From Pseudomonadota bacterium (lineage in GTDB: Bacteria > Pseudomonadota > Alphaproteobacteria > GCA-2746255), in assembly GCA_040752895.1 (NCBI GenBank), contig JBFMHN010000002.1, positions 124,001-188,000 on the forward strand: a stretch of 64,000 bases of DNA, given 5' to 3'. How positions within the stretch are numbered: position 1 is the first letter of the stretch; every line of letters begins with the position of its first letter. Made by a program: the position numbers and the translations under genes. A model generated the notes under the pieces. It did no database searches, was not told the DNA's origin, and was given only the letters and a program-made list of their open reading frames with translations. Positions 12,209 through 22,354 of this stretch are shown here, in pieces.

Positions 12209-13384
12209 ATGCCGGAAGCAAGAACCGGTGGCGTGAAAAGTCGCGCCCCGGTTATTTTGCAGGTGTTGCCCGCCATGGTGGCCGGCGGGGTCGAGCGCGG
12301 CACTATCGAGGTCGCCGCCGCATTGACGGCGGCCGGCTGGACGGCGCTTGTCGCCTCCGCCGGCGGGCCGATGCGGCATGAGCTTGAACGCGCCGGGGCC
12401 AGGCATTTCACCTTGCCGCTCGACAGCAAGAACCCGTTCGCCCTCTATCGGAACGTCCGACGCCTTGCCGACCTCATCGAGGCGGAAGGCGTCGATATCG
12501 TGCACGCGCGAAGCCGGGCCCCGGCGTGGAGCGTCTACTACGCCGCGCGCCGGACCCGTCGTCATTTCGTGACGACCTTTCACGGCACCTACGGGGCGCA
12601 AAACCGACTCAAGCGTCACTACAACGCCATCCTGACGAAAGGCGAGCGCGTCATCGCCATTTCCAAGTTCATCGCCGGCCACATGCGCCGTCTCTATGGC
12701 GTGGACCCAAACCGGCTGCGCGTCATTCCGCGCGGCGTGAAGCTGGACACTTTCGACCCCACCCGGGTCAGCGCCGAGCGTATCATCCAGCTTTCCCGCC
12801 AATGGCAGTTGCGGGACGACGCGCCTCTCGTCCTGCTGCCGGGGCGGCTTACGCGCTGGAAAGGGCAGGGCGTCCTCATCGCAGCGATTGCGGCGTTGGG
12901 AGAAAAGAACGTCCAATGCCGGCTGGTCGGCGCCGATCAGGGCCGCCTTGCCTACCGGAAGGAACTTGAAACCCGCATCGTTGACGCCGGGCTTTCCGAC
13001 ATCATCAAGATCGCCGACGACTGCAAGGACATGCCGGCCGCCTATATGCTGGCCGACGTCGTGGTTTCCGCCTCGACCGACCCGGAGGCCTTCGGCCGCG
13101 TCGCCGCCGAGGCGCAGGCCATGGGCCGGCCGGTCATCGCGACGGACCACGGCGCGGCGCGGGAGACGGTGCTGCCCGGCAAGACTGGCTGGCTGGTCCC
13201 GCCCGGCGACGCGAAGAAGCTGGCCGAGGCGCTGGCCTGGGCGATCGAGCTAAGCCCCATTGACCGGGATCGTCTCGCGGCCGAGGCGCGGGCGCATATC
13301 GTCCGCAATTTCTCGAGCCAGGCGATGTGCGCGGCAACCCTCGACGTCTACCGCGAAGTGCTGGCCGGGAACGGCCCCCCATGA
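12209..13384 (+). CDS. Glycosyltransferase family 4 (lipopolysaccharide/polysaccharide assembly)
   Basis: GT-B fold retaining glycosyltransferase of 391 residues. The N-terminal acceptor domain holds MVAGGVERGTIE; the C-terminal donor domain holds LLPGRLTRWKGQ and the nucleotide-sugar motif STDPEAFGRVAAEAQAMGRPVIATD (Glu-x7-Glu). An AAGGAG site lies 8 bases before the start. Its stop overlaps the next start in ATGA, so it is translationally coupled to a GT9 enzyme. The pair looks like LPS core or surface glycan assembly at the cytoplasmic face of the inner membrane; donor and acceptor sugars cannot be read. Confidence 0.9.
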   Translation: MPEARTGGVKSRAPVILQVLPAMVAGGVERGTIEVAAALTAAGWTALVASAGGPMRHELERAGARHFTLPLDSKNPFALYRNVRRLADLIEAEGVDIVHARSRAPAWSVYYAARRTRRHFVTTFHGTYGAQNRLKRHYNAILTKGERVIAISKFIAGHMRRLYGVDPNRLRVIPRGVKLDTFDPTRVSAERIIQLSRQWQLRDDAPLVLLPGRLTRWKGQGVLIAAIAALGEKNVQCRLVGADQGRLAYRKELETRIVDAGLSDIIKIADDCKDMPAAYMLADVVVSASTDPEAFGRVAAEAQAMGRPVIATDHGAARETVLPGKTGWLVPPGDAKKLAEALAWAIELSPIDRDRLAAEARAHIVRNFSSQAMCAATLDVYREVLAGNGPP

Positions 13385-14325
13385 CCGCGGCCTTGCAGCG
13401 CATCCTCGTGATCAAGCTTGGCGCGCTTGGCGATTTCCTGCAGGCGCTCGGCCCCTTCGCGGCCATCCGCAACCACCACCGAGGCGCCCATGTCACGCTG
13501 CTGACGACGGCGCCTTACCGCGAGATGGCCGAGGCCTGCGGCTATTTCGATGATGTCCGGCTCGACAGCCGACCGAAATTCTTGAACCCCGGCGGTTGGC
13601 TCCGCCTGCGCCGGGGCCTGCGCGGGGGAAAATTCGACCGCGTCTACGATCTCCAGACCTCGGACCGCAGCGGTTTCTATTTTTATCTTTTTTTCCCCGG
13701 CCCTTTCCCGGAATGGTCGGGCATCGTGCGCGGCGCCTCGCACCCCCACGCCAACCCGAAGCGGGACTTCCTGCACACCCGCGACCGCCAGGCCGAACAG
13801 CTTCGCATGGCCGGCATCCCGGAAGTTCCCCGTCCCGCCCTCGACTGGATGCGGGCGGATATCTCGCGCTTTCCTCTATCGAAACCCTACGCGCTGCTGG
13901 TGCCGGGGGGCGCCCCCCACCGCCCGCGGAAGCGCTGGCCAGAGGCCCGTTACGCCGAGCTGGCCAATCGCCTCCTAGCGCAAGGCATCCAGCCCCTTCT
14001 CCTCGGCACGGCGGCGGAGGCGGCGACTCTCGGGACGATCGCCAAGGCCTGCGCCGGGGCCGTCAATCTGGGCGGCAAGACCAGTCTGTTCGAGATCGCC
14101 GAGTTGGCGCGCGGGGCCTGCGCCGCCATCGGCAACGACACCGGGCCCATGCACCTGATCGCGCAGACCGGAGCGCCGACCGTCGTTCTCTTCTCCGGCG
14201 CGTCGGATCCCGCCCTTTGCGCGCCAACCGGGACGCGCGTCGCCATCCTCAAGCGCGAGCCGCTGGACGGGCTCGCAACGGCCGAGGTCGAGGCCGCCCT
14301 GCATGCGCTGGGAGCGGCGGCTTGA
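13381..14325 (+). CDS. Glycosyltransferase family 9 (heptosyltransferase-like)
   Basis: GT9 protein of 314 residues related to ADP-heptose:LPS heptosyltransferases. Landmarks are the start ILVIKLGALGDFLQALGPF, VPGGAPHRPRKRWP in the middle, and the donor-binding stretch GNDTGPMHLIAQTGAPTVVLFSG. The start at 13381 overlaps the upstream stop (ATGA); the frame is open to 13327, but that part lies inside the GT4 gene. The last codons overlap the thrS promoter candidate. Likely role: adding heptose or a similar sugar to the LPS core (inference). Confidence 0.88.
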   Translation: MTAALQRILVIKLGALGDFLQALGPFAAIRNHHRGAHVTLLTTAPYREMAEACGYFDDVRLDSRPKFLNPGGWLRLRRGLRGGKFDRVYDLQTSDRSGFYFYLFFPGPFPEWSGIVRGASHPHANPKRDFLHTRDRQAEQLRMAGIPEVPRPALDWMRADISRFPLSKPYALLVPGGAPHRPRKRWPEARYAELANRLLAQGIQPLLLGTAAEAATLGTIAKACAGAVNLGGKTSLFEIAELARGACAAIGNDTGPMHLIAQTGAPTVVLFSGASDPALCAPTGTRVAILKREPLDGLATAEVEAALHALGAAA

Positions 14326-14349
14326 CACGGATTCGAAAGCTTCTACATT
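14322..14349 (+). promoter_or_regulatory. Candidate promoter of the thrS translation operon
   Basis: A perfect TTGACA (14322-14327) overlaps the stop codon of the GT9 gene. After 16 bases comes TACATT (14344-14349), four of six matches to the -10 consensus. It would start transcription about 45 bases before the thrS ATG. Confidence 0.6.
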
Positions 14350-14402
14350 TCGCAAGACCTTAGGAAGAAAGCGATTTTCCCCATCTCCAGACTTAGCGCG
14401 CG

Positions 14403-16316
14403 ATGATCACGATCACCCTTCCCGATGGTTCGACCCGGCCCTACGAAGGCCCGGTGACCGGCCTTGAGATCGCCGAGGCGATCGGCAAGGGCCTGGCCAG
14501 GGCGGCCGTCGCCATCCGCGTGAATGGCGCGCTTTGGGACCTCACCCGCCCCATCGCCCAAGACGCCGAAATCGCCGTCGTCACCCGCGGGACGGAGGAG
14601 GGCCGCGAGATCCTTCGCCACGACGCCGCCCATGTCATGGCCGAGGCCGTGAAGGAGCTTTACCCGGAAACCCAGGTCACGATCGGGCCGGCGATCGCGC
14701 ACGGCTTCTATTACGACTTCGCGCGCAAGGAGCCCTTCGCCCCGGAAGACCTGGAAAAGATCGAAAAGCGGATGCACGCGATCGTCGCCCGCGACGAACA
14801 AATCGCGCGCGAGGTCTGGAACCGCGAGGAGGCGATCGCCTTCTTCAAGGACGCGGGCGAGCACTACAAGGCCGAGATCATCGAGGCGATCCCGGCGGGC
14901 GAGCCGATCACCCTCTACCGCCAGGGCAATTTCATCGACCTTTGCCGGGGGCCGCACCTGCCCTCGACCGGCAGGCTGGGCAAAGGCATCAAGCTGATGA
15001 AGCTGGCCGGCGCCTACTGGCGGGGCGATTCCAAGAACGCGATGCTGCAACGCATTTACGGCACCGCCTGGGCCGACGAGAAGGAACTCAAGGACCATCT
15101 CTTCCGGCTGGAGGAAGCCGCCCGCCGCGACCACCGCAAGCTCGGCAAGGAGATGGGGTTGTTCCATCTCCAAGAGGAAGCGGTCGGGTCCATCTTCTGG
15201 CACCCGAAAGGCTGGACGCTCTACCGTACCGTCCAGACCTATATCCGCCGCCGCCTGGACGCCGCCGGCTACGTCGAGGTGCAGACCCCCTCCCTGGTCG
15301 ATCGCGCCCTCTGGGAGCAATCCGGCCATTGGGAGAAATTCCGCGAGCACATGTTCACGGCCGAATCGGAAGAACGCATGCTGGCGCTAAAGCCGATGAA
15401 TTGCCCGGGCCACGTACAGATCTTCCGGCAAGGGCTGAAAAGCTACCGCGACCTGCCGCTGCGCATGGCTGAGTTCGGAAGCTGCCACCGCAACGAGCCG
15501 TCCGGCGCGCTGCACGGGCTCATGCGGGTCCGCGCCTTCACCCAGGACGACGCCCACATCTTCTGCACTGAAGACCAGATCACGGCGGAAACGAAGGCCT
15601 TCTGCGGCCTTCTGCTCAAGGTTTACGAGGATTTCGGCTTCGCGGACGTCGTCGTCAAGTTTGCCGACCGGCCACCGGTGCGGGCCGGAGCGGATGCCAT
15701 CTGGGACCGGGCGGAAGCGGCGCTTCGCGGCGCCGCCGAGGCGAGCGGACTCAACGTCGCGCTCAACCCCGGCGAGGGCGCCTTCTATGGGCCGAAGCTT
15801 GAATTCGTGCTGAAGGACGCGATCGGCCGCGAGTGGCAATGCGGCACCCTGCAGGCGGACTTCGTGCTGCCCGAAAGGCTGAACGCAAGCTATGTCGCCG
15901 AAGACGGCGAGAAGCACCGGCCCGTCATGCTGCACCGGGCGATCTTGGGCTCCATCGAACGCTTCATCGGCGTCCTACTCGAACACTACGCCGGGCGGCT
16001 GCCGGTCTGGCTTGCCCCGGTGCAGGCCGTCGTCACACCCATCACCAACGAAACCGACGCCTACGCCGGCGAGGTCGCCGACCGGCTGCGGCAGGCCGGG
16101 CTGCGGGTCGAGCTCGACCTCCGCAACGAAAAGATCAACTACAAGGTGCGCGAGCACAGCCTGGCCAAGGTGCCGATTCTGCTTGCCGTCGGCGGCCGCG
16201 AGGCAAAGGAACGAACCGTTTCCATCCGGCAGCTTGGCGGGCAGGCGCAAGAAAGCCTTGCCCTTGAGGAAGCAGCCGCTAGACTTGCCCTCGAGGCCGC
16301 CCCGCCCGATGCCTGA
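14403..16316 (+). CDS. thrS: Threonyl-tRNA synthetase
   Basis: Class II aminoacyl-tRNA synthetase, 637 residues, charging tRNA-Thr. Domains in order: TGS (about 1-62), the zinc-dependent editing domain with HDAAH (His73, His77) and a later [10 protein letters not shown], the catalytic core with motif 1, the zinc-ligand stretch [10 protein letters not shown], motif 2 [15 protein letters not shown], motif 3 [15 protein letters not shown], and the C-terminal anticodon-binding domain (about 540-637). Length and order are normal. It opens the operon continuing to infC, rpmI and rplT, the same order as in E. coli. Confidence 0.98.
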   Translation: MITITLPDGSTRPYEGPVTGLEIAEAIGKGLARAAVAIRVNGALWDLTRPIAQDAEIAVVTRGTEEGREILRHDAAHVMAEAVKELYPETQVTIGPAIAHGFYYDFARKEPFAPEDLEKIEKRMHAIVARDEQIAREVWNREEAIAFFKDAGEHYKAEIIEAIPAGEPITLYRQGNFIDLCRGPHLPSTGRLGKGIKLMKLAGAYWRGDSKNAMLQRIYGTAWADEKELKDHLFRLEEAARRDHRKLGKEMGLFHLQEEAVGSIFWHPKGWTLYRTVQTYIRRRLDAAGYVEVQTPSLVDRALWEQSGHWEKFREHMFTAESEERMLALKPMNCPGHVQIFRQGLKSYRDLPLRMAEFGSCHRNEPSGALHGLMRVRAFTQDDAHIFCTEDQITAETKAFCGLLLKVYEDFGFADVVVKFADRPPVRAGADAIWDRAEAALRGAAEASGLNVALNPGEGAFYGPKLEFVLKDAIGREWQCGTLQADFVLPERLNASYVAEDGEKHRPVMLHRAILGSIERFIGVLLEHYAGRLPVWLAPVQAVVTPITNETDAYAGEVADRLRQAGLRVELDLRNEKINYKVREHSLAKVPILLAVGGREAKERTVSIRQLGGQAQESLALEEAAARLALEAAPPDA

Positions 16317-16364
16317 AGCCGGGCCGGCGCGGGTTTGAAACCACCTGTTTTTCTGAAACCACCC

Positions 16365-16371
16365 GAGGAGG
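16365..16371 (+). promoter_or_regulatory. Strong ribosome-binding site that fixes the infC ATA start
   Basis: GAGGAGG ends 6 bases before the ATA at 16378-16380. No ATG, GTG or TTG lies in frame between the upstream in-frame stop (TGA at 16354) and the first GTG well inside the N-terminal domain. Confidence 0.8.
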
Positions 16372-16377
16372 AAGTTC

Positions 16378-16914
16378 ATAGCTAGGTTATCTGTACAATC
16401 GCGTCCGTCCCGCCAGGGACCGCGCATCAACGAACAAATCAACGTCTCAACCATTCGGCTGATCGGGGCAAACGCAGAACAAATCGGCATCGTTTCGCTG
16501 GAGGAAGGCCTGCGGGCCGCGGAAGAAGCCGGCCTTGACCTGGTGGAAATTTCACCAACCGCCGACCCCCCTGTCTGTAAGATTCTTGACTACGGCAAGC
16601 TCAAATACCAGGAGAGCAAGAAGCGCGCCGAGGCGAAGAAGAAACAGAAAGTGATCGAGGTCAAGGAGATCAAGCTCCGCCCCGGCATCGAGACCCACGA
16701 CTACGAAGTCAAACTCCGTAAAATCATGGACTTCCTGCGCGAAGGCGACAAGGTCAAGGTGACGATGCGGTTCCGCGGCCGGGAAATGGCCCATCAGGAC
16801 CTCGGACACAACGTCTTGATGCGGGTCCGCGACGACACCGAGACGGTCGGCAAGATCGAGCAGTTTCCTCATATGGAAGGCCGGCTCATGACCATGGTGC
16901 TGACCCCGAAATAG
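16378..16914 (+). CDS. infC: Translation initiation factor IF-3, rare ATA start codon
   Basis: IF3, 178 residues, binds the 30S subunit, keeps it free of 50S and checks start-codon and initiator-tRNA fidelity. The N-terminal domain opens with the conserved GPRINEQI (15-22); a Lys/Arg-rich linker [11 protein letters not shown] and the C-terminal domain with [14 protein letters not shown] follow. A start at the first standard codon (GTG, 16543) would remove about 55 conserved residues, so translation must begin at ATA 16378. A non-canonical start is the family hallmark: E. coli infC uses ATT, which lets IF3 repress its own translation. The same control is expected here. It lies 61 bases after thrS. 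Confidence 0.95.
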   Translation: MARLSVQSRPSRQGPRINEQINVSTIRLIGANAEQIGIVSLEEGLRAAEEAGLDLVEISPTADPPVCKILDYGKLKYQESKKRAEAKKKQKVIEVKEIKLRPGIETHDYEVKLRKIMDFLREGDKVKVTMRFRGREMAHQDLGHNVLMRVRDDTETVGKIEQFPHMEGRLMTMVLTPK

Positions 16915-16975
16915 CCGGCGTTCCGCCGCTCCATCCGGCCGGCCCCCTTGACGGCGACTCATGGCTTTCGGGTCC

Positions 16976-17004
16976 TTGCCTTTCCTGGGCGGGGCCGTTA
17001 TAAC
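16976..17004 (+). promoter_or_regulatory. Candidate internal promoter for rpmI-rplT
   Basis: TTGCCT (16976-16981), a 17-base spacer and TATAAC (16999-17004, five of six matches). It lies in the 167-base gap between infC and rpmI. Downstream the leader has a 13-base palindrome (AGGAAACTTTCCT, 17050-17062) close to the rpmI ribosome site. That region could hold L20 autoregulation as in other bacteria (inference). Confidence 0.5.
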
Positions 17005-17081
17005 CTCGCTTCTTTCGAGCGGGCCGGCGAAGGGCATGCCTAGCCGCTCAGGAAACTTTCCTCCCTTTGAAGGAGAAGAAA

Positions 17082-17282
17082 ATGCCCAAGCTCAAGACGA
17101 AAAGCAGCGTCAAACGCCGCTTCCGGACGACCGCCACAGGCAAGATTCGCATGAATCCGTCCGGCAAGCGCCACAATTTGCGCAAGCGCACCCGGAAAAT
17201 GAAGCGTCAGGCCCGTCGCGCGACCTATCTCGCGAAGTCGGACGTCATCATTCTCAAAAAACACACCCCTTACGGTATCTGA
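17082..17282 (+). CDS. rpmI: 50S ribosomal protein L35
   Basis: Very basic 66-residue ribosomal protein of the large subunit. It begins MPKLKTKSSVKRRF and contains the family signature KRHNLRKRTRKMKRQAR. The ATG at 17082 is the family start; an in-frame start at 17067 would add five residues taken from the ribosome-site region. Its site GAAGGAG lies 6 bases upstream. rplT follows after 10 bases. Confidence 0.98.
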   Translation: MPKLKTKSSVKRRFRTTATGKIRMNPSGKRHNLRKRTRKMKRQARRATYLAKSDVIILKKHTPYGI

Positions 17283-17292
17283 GGCCTAGCCC

Positions 17293-17658
17293 ATGGCACG
17301 CGTAAAACGAGGGGTCGTCGCCCACGCCCGTCACAAGAAGGTCCTCAAGCGGGCTGCCGGCTACCGCGGACGGTCGAGCACGGCTTTCCGGGTGGCGATC
17401 GAAAAGGTCGAGAAGGGCCTGCAATACGCCTACCGCGACCGCCGCAACCGCAAGCGGAACTTCCGCAGCCTGTGGATCCAGCGGATCAACGCCGGTGTGC
17501 GCGAACACGGGCTCAACTATTCGCAATTCATAAGCGGTATCCAGAAGGCGGGAATCACGATGGACCGGAAGGTGCTCTCGGATCTCGCGGTGAACGATCC
17601 GTCGGCCTTCAAGGAGATCGTCGAGCGCGCCCGGGCGGCGCTGGGCGCCACCGCCTGA
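17293..17658 (+). CDS. rplT: 50S ribosomal protein L20
   Basis: Basic 121-residue protein that binds 23S rRNA early in large-subunit assembly. It starts [19 protein letters not shown] and has the conserved [20 protein letters not shown] and [13 protein letters not shown]. In many bacteria L20 also represses translation of rpmI-rplT by binding the leader mRNA. The ribosome site is weak (GAGG), consistent with coupling to rpmI. A strong terminator hairpin follows 30 bases after its stop. Confidence 0.98.
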   Translation: MARVKRGVVAHARHKKVLKRAAGYRGRSSTAFRVAIEKVEKGLQYAYRDRRNRKRNFRSLWIQRINAGVREHGLNYSQFISGIQKAGITMDRKVLSDLAVNDPSAFKEIVERARAALGATA

Positions 17659-17688
17659 TTCCGCCCCCGAACCGGCGGCCGGAATTTT

Positions 17689-17730
17689 AAAGAAAGGGGC
17701 TTGCGACCGTAGGCCCCTTTCTTTTTTCTT
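17689..17730 (+). terminator. Strong Rho-independent terminator, possibly an attenuator before pheST
   Basis: A perfect 12-bp stem (17689-17700 with 17713-17724) whose top is GGGGC/GCCCC, a 12-base loop, and a T-rich tail beginning within the stem and running to 17730. It stands between rplT and pheS, 21 bases before the pheS ATG. In enteric bacteria pheST is attenuated at this spot; here no short Phe-rich leader reading frame was seen in front of the hairpin. Confidence 0.85.
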
Positions 17731-17751
17731 GTTTCTTGGGACAGGGAAACG

Positions 17752-18828
17752 ATGACGGATCTCGAACGCTTACGCGCCGAATGGCTGGGCGGGATCGCGG
17801 CGGCGGAGAATCTCGACGCGCTGGAACAGATTCGCGTCAAGACGCTCGGCAAGAAGGGCGCGGTTACCGAGCAAATGAAGGCGCTCGGCACCCTCCCGCC
17901 CGAGCAGCGTCGCGCGGAAGGGGCCGCCCTTAACGCCTTCAAGGAAGAAATCACGCAGGCGCTTGCCGCGCGCGGCCAGGCCTTCCGGGAAAAGGGGCTG
18001 AACGCACGCCTGCTCGAAGAGCGTTTCGACATGACGCTTCCTTCCCGGTTCGAAGAGGAAGGGCGCATTCACCCGGTCAGCCAGACGATGGCGGAGCTGC
18101 TGCAAATCTTCGGCGCCATGGGCTTCACGGTGGCCGAAGGCCCGGACGTCGAGGACGACTTCCACAACTTCGCGGCGCTCAACATCCCGCCCGAGCACCC
18201 GGCGCGCCAAATGCACGACACGTTCTATTTTCCGCCCGGACCGGACGGCGAACGAAGGCTTCTCCGCACCCACACCTCGCCCGTCCAGATCCGCACGATG
18301 CTGGCGACCCAGCCGCCGATCCGCATCATCGCGCCGGGCCGAACCTACCGTCGCGATTCGGACATGACCCACACGCCGATGTTTCACCAGATCGAAGGCC
18401 TTCTCATCGACCGCGAAACGCATATGGGACATCTCAAGGGCTGCCTGATCGATTTCTGCCGCACCTTCTTCGAGGTGGACGACGTGCCGGTGCGTTTTCG
18501 GCCAAGCTTCTTCCCGTTCACGGAACCTTCCGCCGAGGTGGACATCGGCTGCGTCCGCGAAGAAGGCGAATTCCGCGTCGGCAAGGGAACCGACTGGCTC
18601 GAAATCCTGGGCTGCGGCATGGTCCACCCGAAGGTGCTCGCCCATTGCGGGATCGATTCGAAGCGCTACCAGGGCTTCGCCTTCGGCCTCGGCGTCGAGC
18701 GCGTCGCCATGCTGAAATACGGCATTCCGGATCTTCGCACCTTCTTCGAGTGCGACCTTCGCTGGCTTCGCCATTACGGCTTCCTGCCGCTTGACGTGCC
18801 CACCCTGGCCGGGGGGCTCGGGTCATGA
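17752..18828 (+). CDS. pheS: Phenylalanyl-tRNA synthetase alpha subunit
   Basis: Catalytic subunit of the alpha2-beta2 PheRS, 358 residues. The N-terminal coiled-coil arm (about 1-100) binds tRNA-Phe; the class II catalytic domain follows with [19 protein letters not shown], motif 2 [21 protein letters not shown] and motif 3 [18 protein letters not shown]. It starts just beyond the terminator and overlaps pheT by four bases (ATGA), ensuring equal synthesis of both subunits. Confidence 0.98.
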   Translation: MTDLERLRAEWLGGIAAAENLDALEQIRVKTLGKKGAVTEQMKALGTLPPEQRRAEGAALNAFKEEITQALAARGQAFREKGLNARLLEERFDMTLPSRFEEEGRIHPVSQTMAELLQIFGAMGFTVAEGPDVEDDFHNFAALNIPPEHPARQMHDTFYFPPGPDGERRLLRTHTSPVQIRTMLATQPPIRIIAPGRTYRRDSDMTHTPMFHQIEGLLIDRETHMGHLKGCLIDFCRTFFEVDDVPVRFRPSFFPFTEPSAEVDIGCVREEGEFRVGKGTDWLEILGCGMVHPKVLAHCGIDSKRYQGFAFGLGVERVAMLKYGIPDLRTFFECDLRWLRHYGFLPLDVPTLAGGLGS

Positions 18829-21227
18829 AATTCACCTTGGGTTGGCTCAAGGACCACCTCGAAACCACGGCCGACGCCGGAACGATCGCCCTGCGGTTGA
18901 CCGCGCTCGGCCTCGAGGTCGAAGCGGTCCTCGACCGCGCGAAGACGCTTGGTGGCTTCGTCGTCGCCGAGGTGTTGAGTGCGAGACGGCACCCGAACGC
19001 CGATCGCCTGCAGCTTTGCACCGTCTCGACCGGCCGCAAGCAGGTCGAAGTCGTCTGCGGAGCGGCGAACGCGCGGGCCGGGTTGAAGGCCGTGCTGGCG
19101 CTGCCGGGAGCGGTCATTCCGGCAACCGGCGAGGTCTTGCGGGCGGGCACCATCCGCGGGGTCGAAAGCCACGGCATGCTGTGCGCAGCGGCCGAGCTGG
19201 GGCTTGGCGAAGCCGCCGAGGGCATCATCGAGCTGCCCAAAACCGCCCGCCCGGGTACGGCGGCGGCGGGTGCGCTTGGCCTTGACGACCCGGTCTTCGA
19301 CCTCGCCCTGACGCCGAACCGCGGCGATTGCCTGGGCGTGCGCGGTATCGCCCGCGACCTCGCGGCGGCCGGTATCGGCCGCTTGAAGCCCTGGCAGGCC
19401 CGTCCCGTCCCCGGCCGCTTCGAAAGCCCCATCCGCCTTTCCTTCGATTTCCCGAAGCCGGCGGCGAACGCCGCCTCCCATTTCGTCGGCCGCCTGATTC
19501 GCGGCGTGCGGAACGGGCCAAGCCCGACCTGGCTCCGGCAACGGCTGACGGCGATCGGGCTGCGCCCGATTTCGGCGCTGGTCGACATCACGAACCTGAT
19601 GGCAATCGACCTCGGCCGGCCCATGCACGTCTTCGACGCCGACCGCATCCGGGGCAACCTGGTCATCCGGTTGGCGAGGAAGGGCGAGCGCCTCCGCGCC
19701 CTCGACGGCAAGGACTACGCCCTCGACCCGGAGATGTGCGTGATTGCCGACGATCGGGAAGTCCTGAGCCTTGCCGGGGTGATCGGCGGCGAGGCCTCCG
19801 CCTGCACCGAGGCGACGGTGAACGTCTTCGTCGAATCCGCCATTTTCGATCCCGTCCGCACGGCGGCCGCGGGCCGCAGGCTCGGCATCGAAACCGACGC
19901 GCGGCATCGTTTCGAGCGCGGCGTGGACCCCCTGCTCGTCCGGCCCGGCATGGAGGCGGCGACGCGGCGGATTCTCGAATGGTGCGGCGGCGAACCAAGC
20001 GCTTGCCGCGCCGCCGGCCGGGAGACGCGGCAAAAGCGAACGGTTCCCTTCCGCCCCGAGCGCGTGCAGAGCTTGGGCGGCGTCGAACTGCCGGCCGCGG
20101 AATCGCGGCGCATCCTGAAACGCTTAGGCTTCACGGAGGAAAAGAAGGGCAAGACCCTGCGCCTCCGCCCGCCCTCCTGGCGGAACGATATCGAAGGTGA
20201 AGCGGACATTGTCGAGGAAGTCCTGCGCATCCTGGGCTACGACGCCATCCCCGCGCAAGCGCTGCCGCCGGCGGAGACGACGGTAAAAGTGGCGGTGACG
20301 GCGGCCGACCGCCGCGCCGAGATGGTCCGTCGCGGCCTGGCCGCCCGCGGCCTGATCGAGGCGGTCACCTGGTCCTTTCTTTCCTCCCGCCTGGCCGCCG
20401 ACTTCGGAGGCGACCCGGCGCTGCGTCTGGAAAACCCGATCAGCGCGGACCTTGACTGCCTGCGCCCCTCGGTCCTGCCGAACCTGATCGCGGCCGCCGG
20501 CCGCAACGCCGACCGCGGCTTCCCCGACCTCGCCTTTTTCGAAATCGGCCCGCAATACAAAGGCCTGCATGCGGACGCCCAGTCGCTGGTGGCCGGCGGC
20601 ATCCGCGTCGGCCACCAGCGGCCCCGCCACTGGCTGGGAGAAGCGCGGGCAGTAGACGCCTTCGACGCCAAGGCCGACGCGCTTGCCGCGCTTGCCGCCG
20701 CCGGCCTTGCATCGACCAGTCTGGAGACGGTCTCGGAAGGGCCTGCCTGGTACCACCCGGGACGCGCCGGCACGCTTTGCTTGGGCCCCAAGAACCGCCT
20801 TGCCTATTTCGGCGAAATTCACCCCGCGCTTCTCGAGCGCATGGACATCCGGGGCCCGGTCGTCGGCTTCGAGGTCTTCCTCGACCGCACGCCGAAACCG
20901 AAACTGCGGGCAAGCCGCACGCGGGCGGCGCTGAAGGCCTCTCCCTTCCAGGCGGTCGAGCGCGACTTCGCCTTCGTCGTGGCCGACGCGGTGCCGGCCG
21001 GTGAAATTCTGAAGGCCGCGCGGCGCGTCGAGCCGAAATTGATCGAAAGCCTTTCCGTCTTCGACGTCTATCGGGGGGAGGGTGTCGCGCCCGGCAAGAA
21101 GTCGCTTGCCATTTCCGTGCGATTGCAGCCGCAGGAAAAAACCCTCACGGACGAGGAAATCGCCGCCGTCGCCGAACGAATCGTCGAAGCCGTGCGCAAG
21201 GCGACAGGGGCCGAGCTTCGCCAGTAG
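18825..21227 (+). CDS. pheT: Phenylalanyl-tRNA synthetase beta subunit
   Basis: Beta subunit of PheRS, 800 residues. Domains in order: N-terminal strand, EMAP-type tRNA-binding domain (about 40-150, [14 protein letters not shown]), B3/B4 editing domain (about 210-375), B5 domain, a catalytic-like core and a C-terminal ferredoxin-fold anticodon-binding domain (about 705-800, [14 protein letters not shown]). Editing of Tyr-tRNA-Phe is expected in B3/B4. Length is normal. queG begins 8 bases after the stop. Confidence 0.97.
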   Translation: MKFTLGWLKDHLETTADAGTIALRLTALGLEVEAVLDRAKTLGGFVVAEVLSARRHPNADRLQLCTVSTGRKQVEVVCGAANARAGLKAVLALPGAVIPATGEVLRAGTIRGVESHGMLCAAAELGLGEAAEGIIELPKTARPGTAAAGALGLDDPVFDLALTPNRGDCLGVRGIARDLAAAGIGRLKPWQARPVPGRFESPIRLSFDFPKPAANAASHFVGRLIRGVRNGPSPTWLRQRLTAIGLRPISALVDITNLMAIDLGRPMHVFDADRIRGNLVIRLARKGERLRALDGKDYALDPEMCVIADDREVLSLAGVIGGEASACTEATVNVFVESAIFDPVRTAAAGRRLGIETDARHRFERGVDPLLVRPGMEAATRRILEWCGGEPSACRAAGRETRQKRTVPFRPERVQSLGGVELPAAESRRILKRLGFTEEKKGKTLRLRPPSWRNDIEGEADIVEEVLRILGYDAIPAQALPPAETTVKVAVTAADRRAEMVRRGLAARGLIEAVTWSFLSSRLAADFGGDPALRLENPISADLDCLRPSVLPNLIAAAGRNADRGFPDLAFFEIGPQYKGLHADAQSLVAGGIRVGHQRPRHWLGEARAVDAFDAKADALAALAAAGLASTSLETVSEGPAWYHPGRAGTLCLGPKNRLAYFGEIHPALLERMDIRGPVVGFEVFLDRTPKPKLRASRTRAALKASPFQAVERDFAFVVADAVPAGEILKAARRVEPKLIESLSVFDVYRGEGVAPGKKSLAISVRLQPQEKTLTDEEIAAVAERIVEAVRKATGAELRQ

Positions 21228-21235
21228 AGGCCGCC

Positions 21236-22354
21236 ATGCAAACAAAGGAGTCGCGCGCCGAAGCCATCCGCGCGAAGGCGCTGGCCCTTGGCTTCGATGC
21301 GGTCGGTTTTCTGGAGGCGGCGGCGGATGCCCGCCGCGCGCACGACCTCGACCGCTTTCTAGCCGAAGGCCGTCACGGCGACATGGCGTGGCTTGAAAAA
21401 CACGCCAGCCGGCGCGCCGATCCCAAGCGCCTTTGGCCCGATGCGGCAAGCGTCATCGTCCTGGGTATGAACTACGCGCCTCGCGAAGACCCGCTCTCCC
21501 TTCTTGAAAATCCCCGGGCCGGCGCTGTCAGCGTTTACGCCAGGGGGGCGGATTACCACGACGTGATCAAGAAGCGGCTCAAACAATTGGCTGGCTGGGT
21601 GGCGCAAAGCTTCGCCTGCGAGGTCAAGGTGTTCGTCGACACCGCGCCGGTGATGGAAAAGCCGCTGGCCCGGCAAGGCGGCCTCGGCTGGCAGGGCAAG
21701 CACACGAACCTGGTCTCCACCCGCTTCGGCTCCTGGCTATTTCTAGGCGAGATCCTGACCACGCTGCCGCTGCCCGCCGACCGGCCGGAAGCAGATCATT
21801 GCGGGACGTGCCGCGCTTGCCTCGACGTCTGCCCGACGCAGGCCTTCCCGCGACCCCACGAGATTGATGCCCGACGCTGCATCTCCTATCTCACGATCGA
21901 GCACAAGGGCGTCATCCCGGCCGAGTTCCGCCCCCGCATGGGGAACCGGATATACGGCTGCGACGACTGCCTCGCCGTCTGCCCCTGGAATAAATTCGCC
22001 CAACAGACGCAAGAGCTCGCCTTCCTTCCCCGAGCGGCGTTGACGGCACCCTTGCTGACCGAGTTGGCCGGGCTCGACGACGCCGCCTTCCGCCGGTTCT
22101 TCGTCAAAAGCCCGATCCGGCGCATCGGGCGCCACCGGTTCCTACGCAACGTCTTGATAGGGCTTGGAAATTCCGGCGATACGGGTGCTTTGCCTGCGGT
22201 CGAACGCCGCCTCTCCGATACCTCTGCCGTGGTCCGCGGCATGGCCGTCTGGGCGCTGAAACGGCTCGCCGAGGCGGGCCGCTTCGCGAAACTCCGCGAG
22301 CGCGACGCGGCTTCGGAAAAAGACCCCGCCGTGCGAGAGGAATGGGCGGCGTGA
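21236..22354 (+). CDS. queG: Epoxyqueuosine reductase
   Basis: Reduces epoxyqueuosine at tRNA position 34 to queuosine, the last step of the pathway, using cobalamin and two [4Fe-4S] clusters. The 372-residue protein has the N-terminal cobalamin-binding half with GGLGWQGKHTNLV, then two cysteine sets, CGTCRACLDVCPTQAF and CDDCLAVCPWNKF, and a C-terminal HEAT-like tail (NVLIGLGNSGDTGAL). It starts 8 bases after pheT and overlaps queA by 13 bases, so it is probably expressed from the translation operon. Confidence 0.96.
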   Translation: MQTKESRAEAIRAKALALGFDAVGFLEAAADARRAHDLDRFLAEGRHGDMAWLEKHASRRADPKRLWPDAASVIVLGMNYAPREDPLSLLENPRAGAVSVYARGADYHDVIKKRLKQLAGWVAQSFACEVKVFVDTAPVMEKPLARQGGLGWQGKHTNLVSTRFGSWLFLGEILTTLPLPADRPEADHCGTCRACLDVCPTQAFPRPHEIDARRCISYLTIEHKGVIPAEFRPRMGNRIYGCDDCLAVCPWNKFAQQTQELAFLPRAALTAPLLTELAGLDDAAFRRFFVKSPIRRIGRHRFLRNVLIGLGNSGDTGALPAVERRLSDTSAVVRGMAVWALKRLAEAGRFAKLRERDAASEKDPAVREEWAA

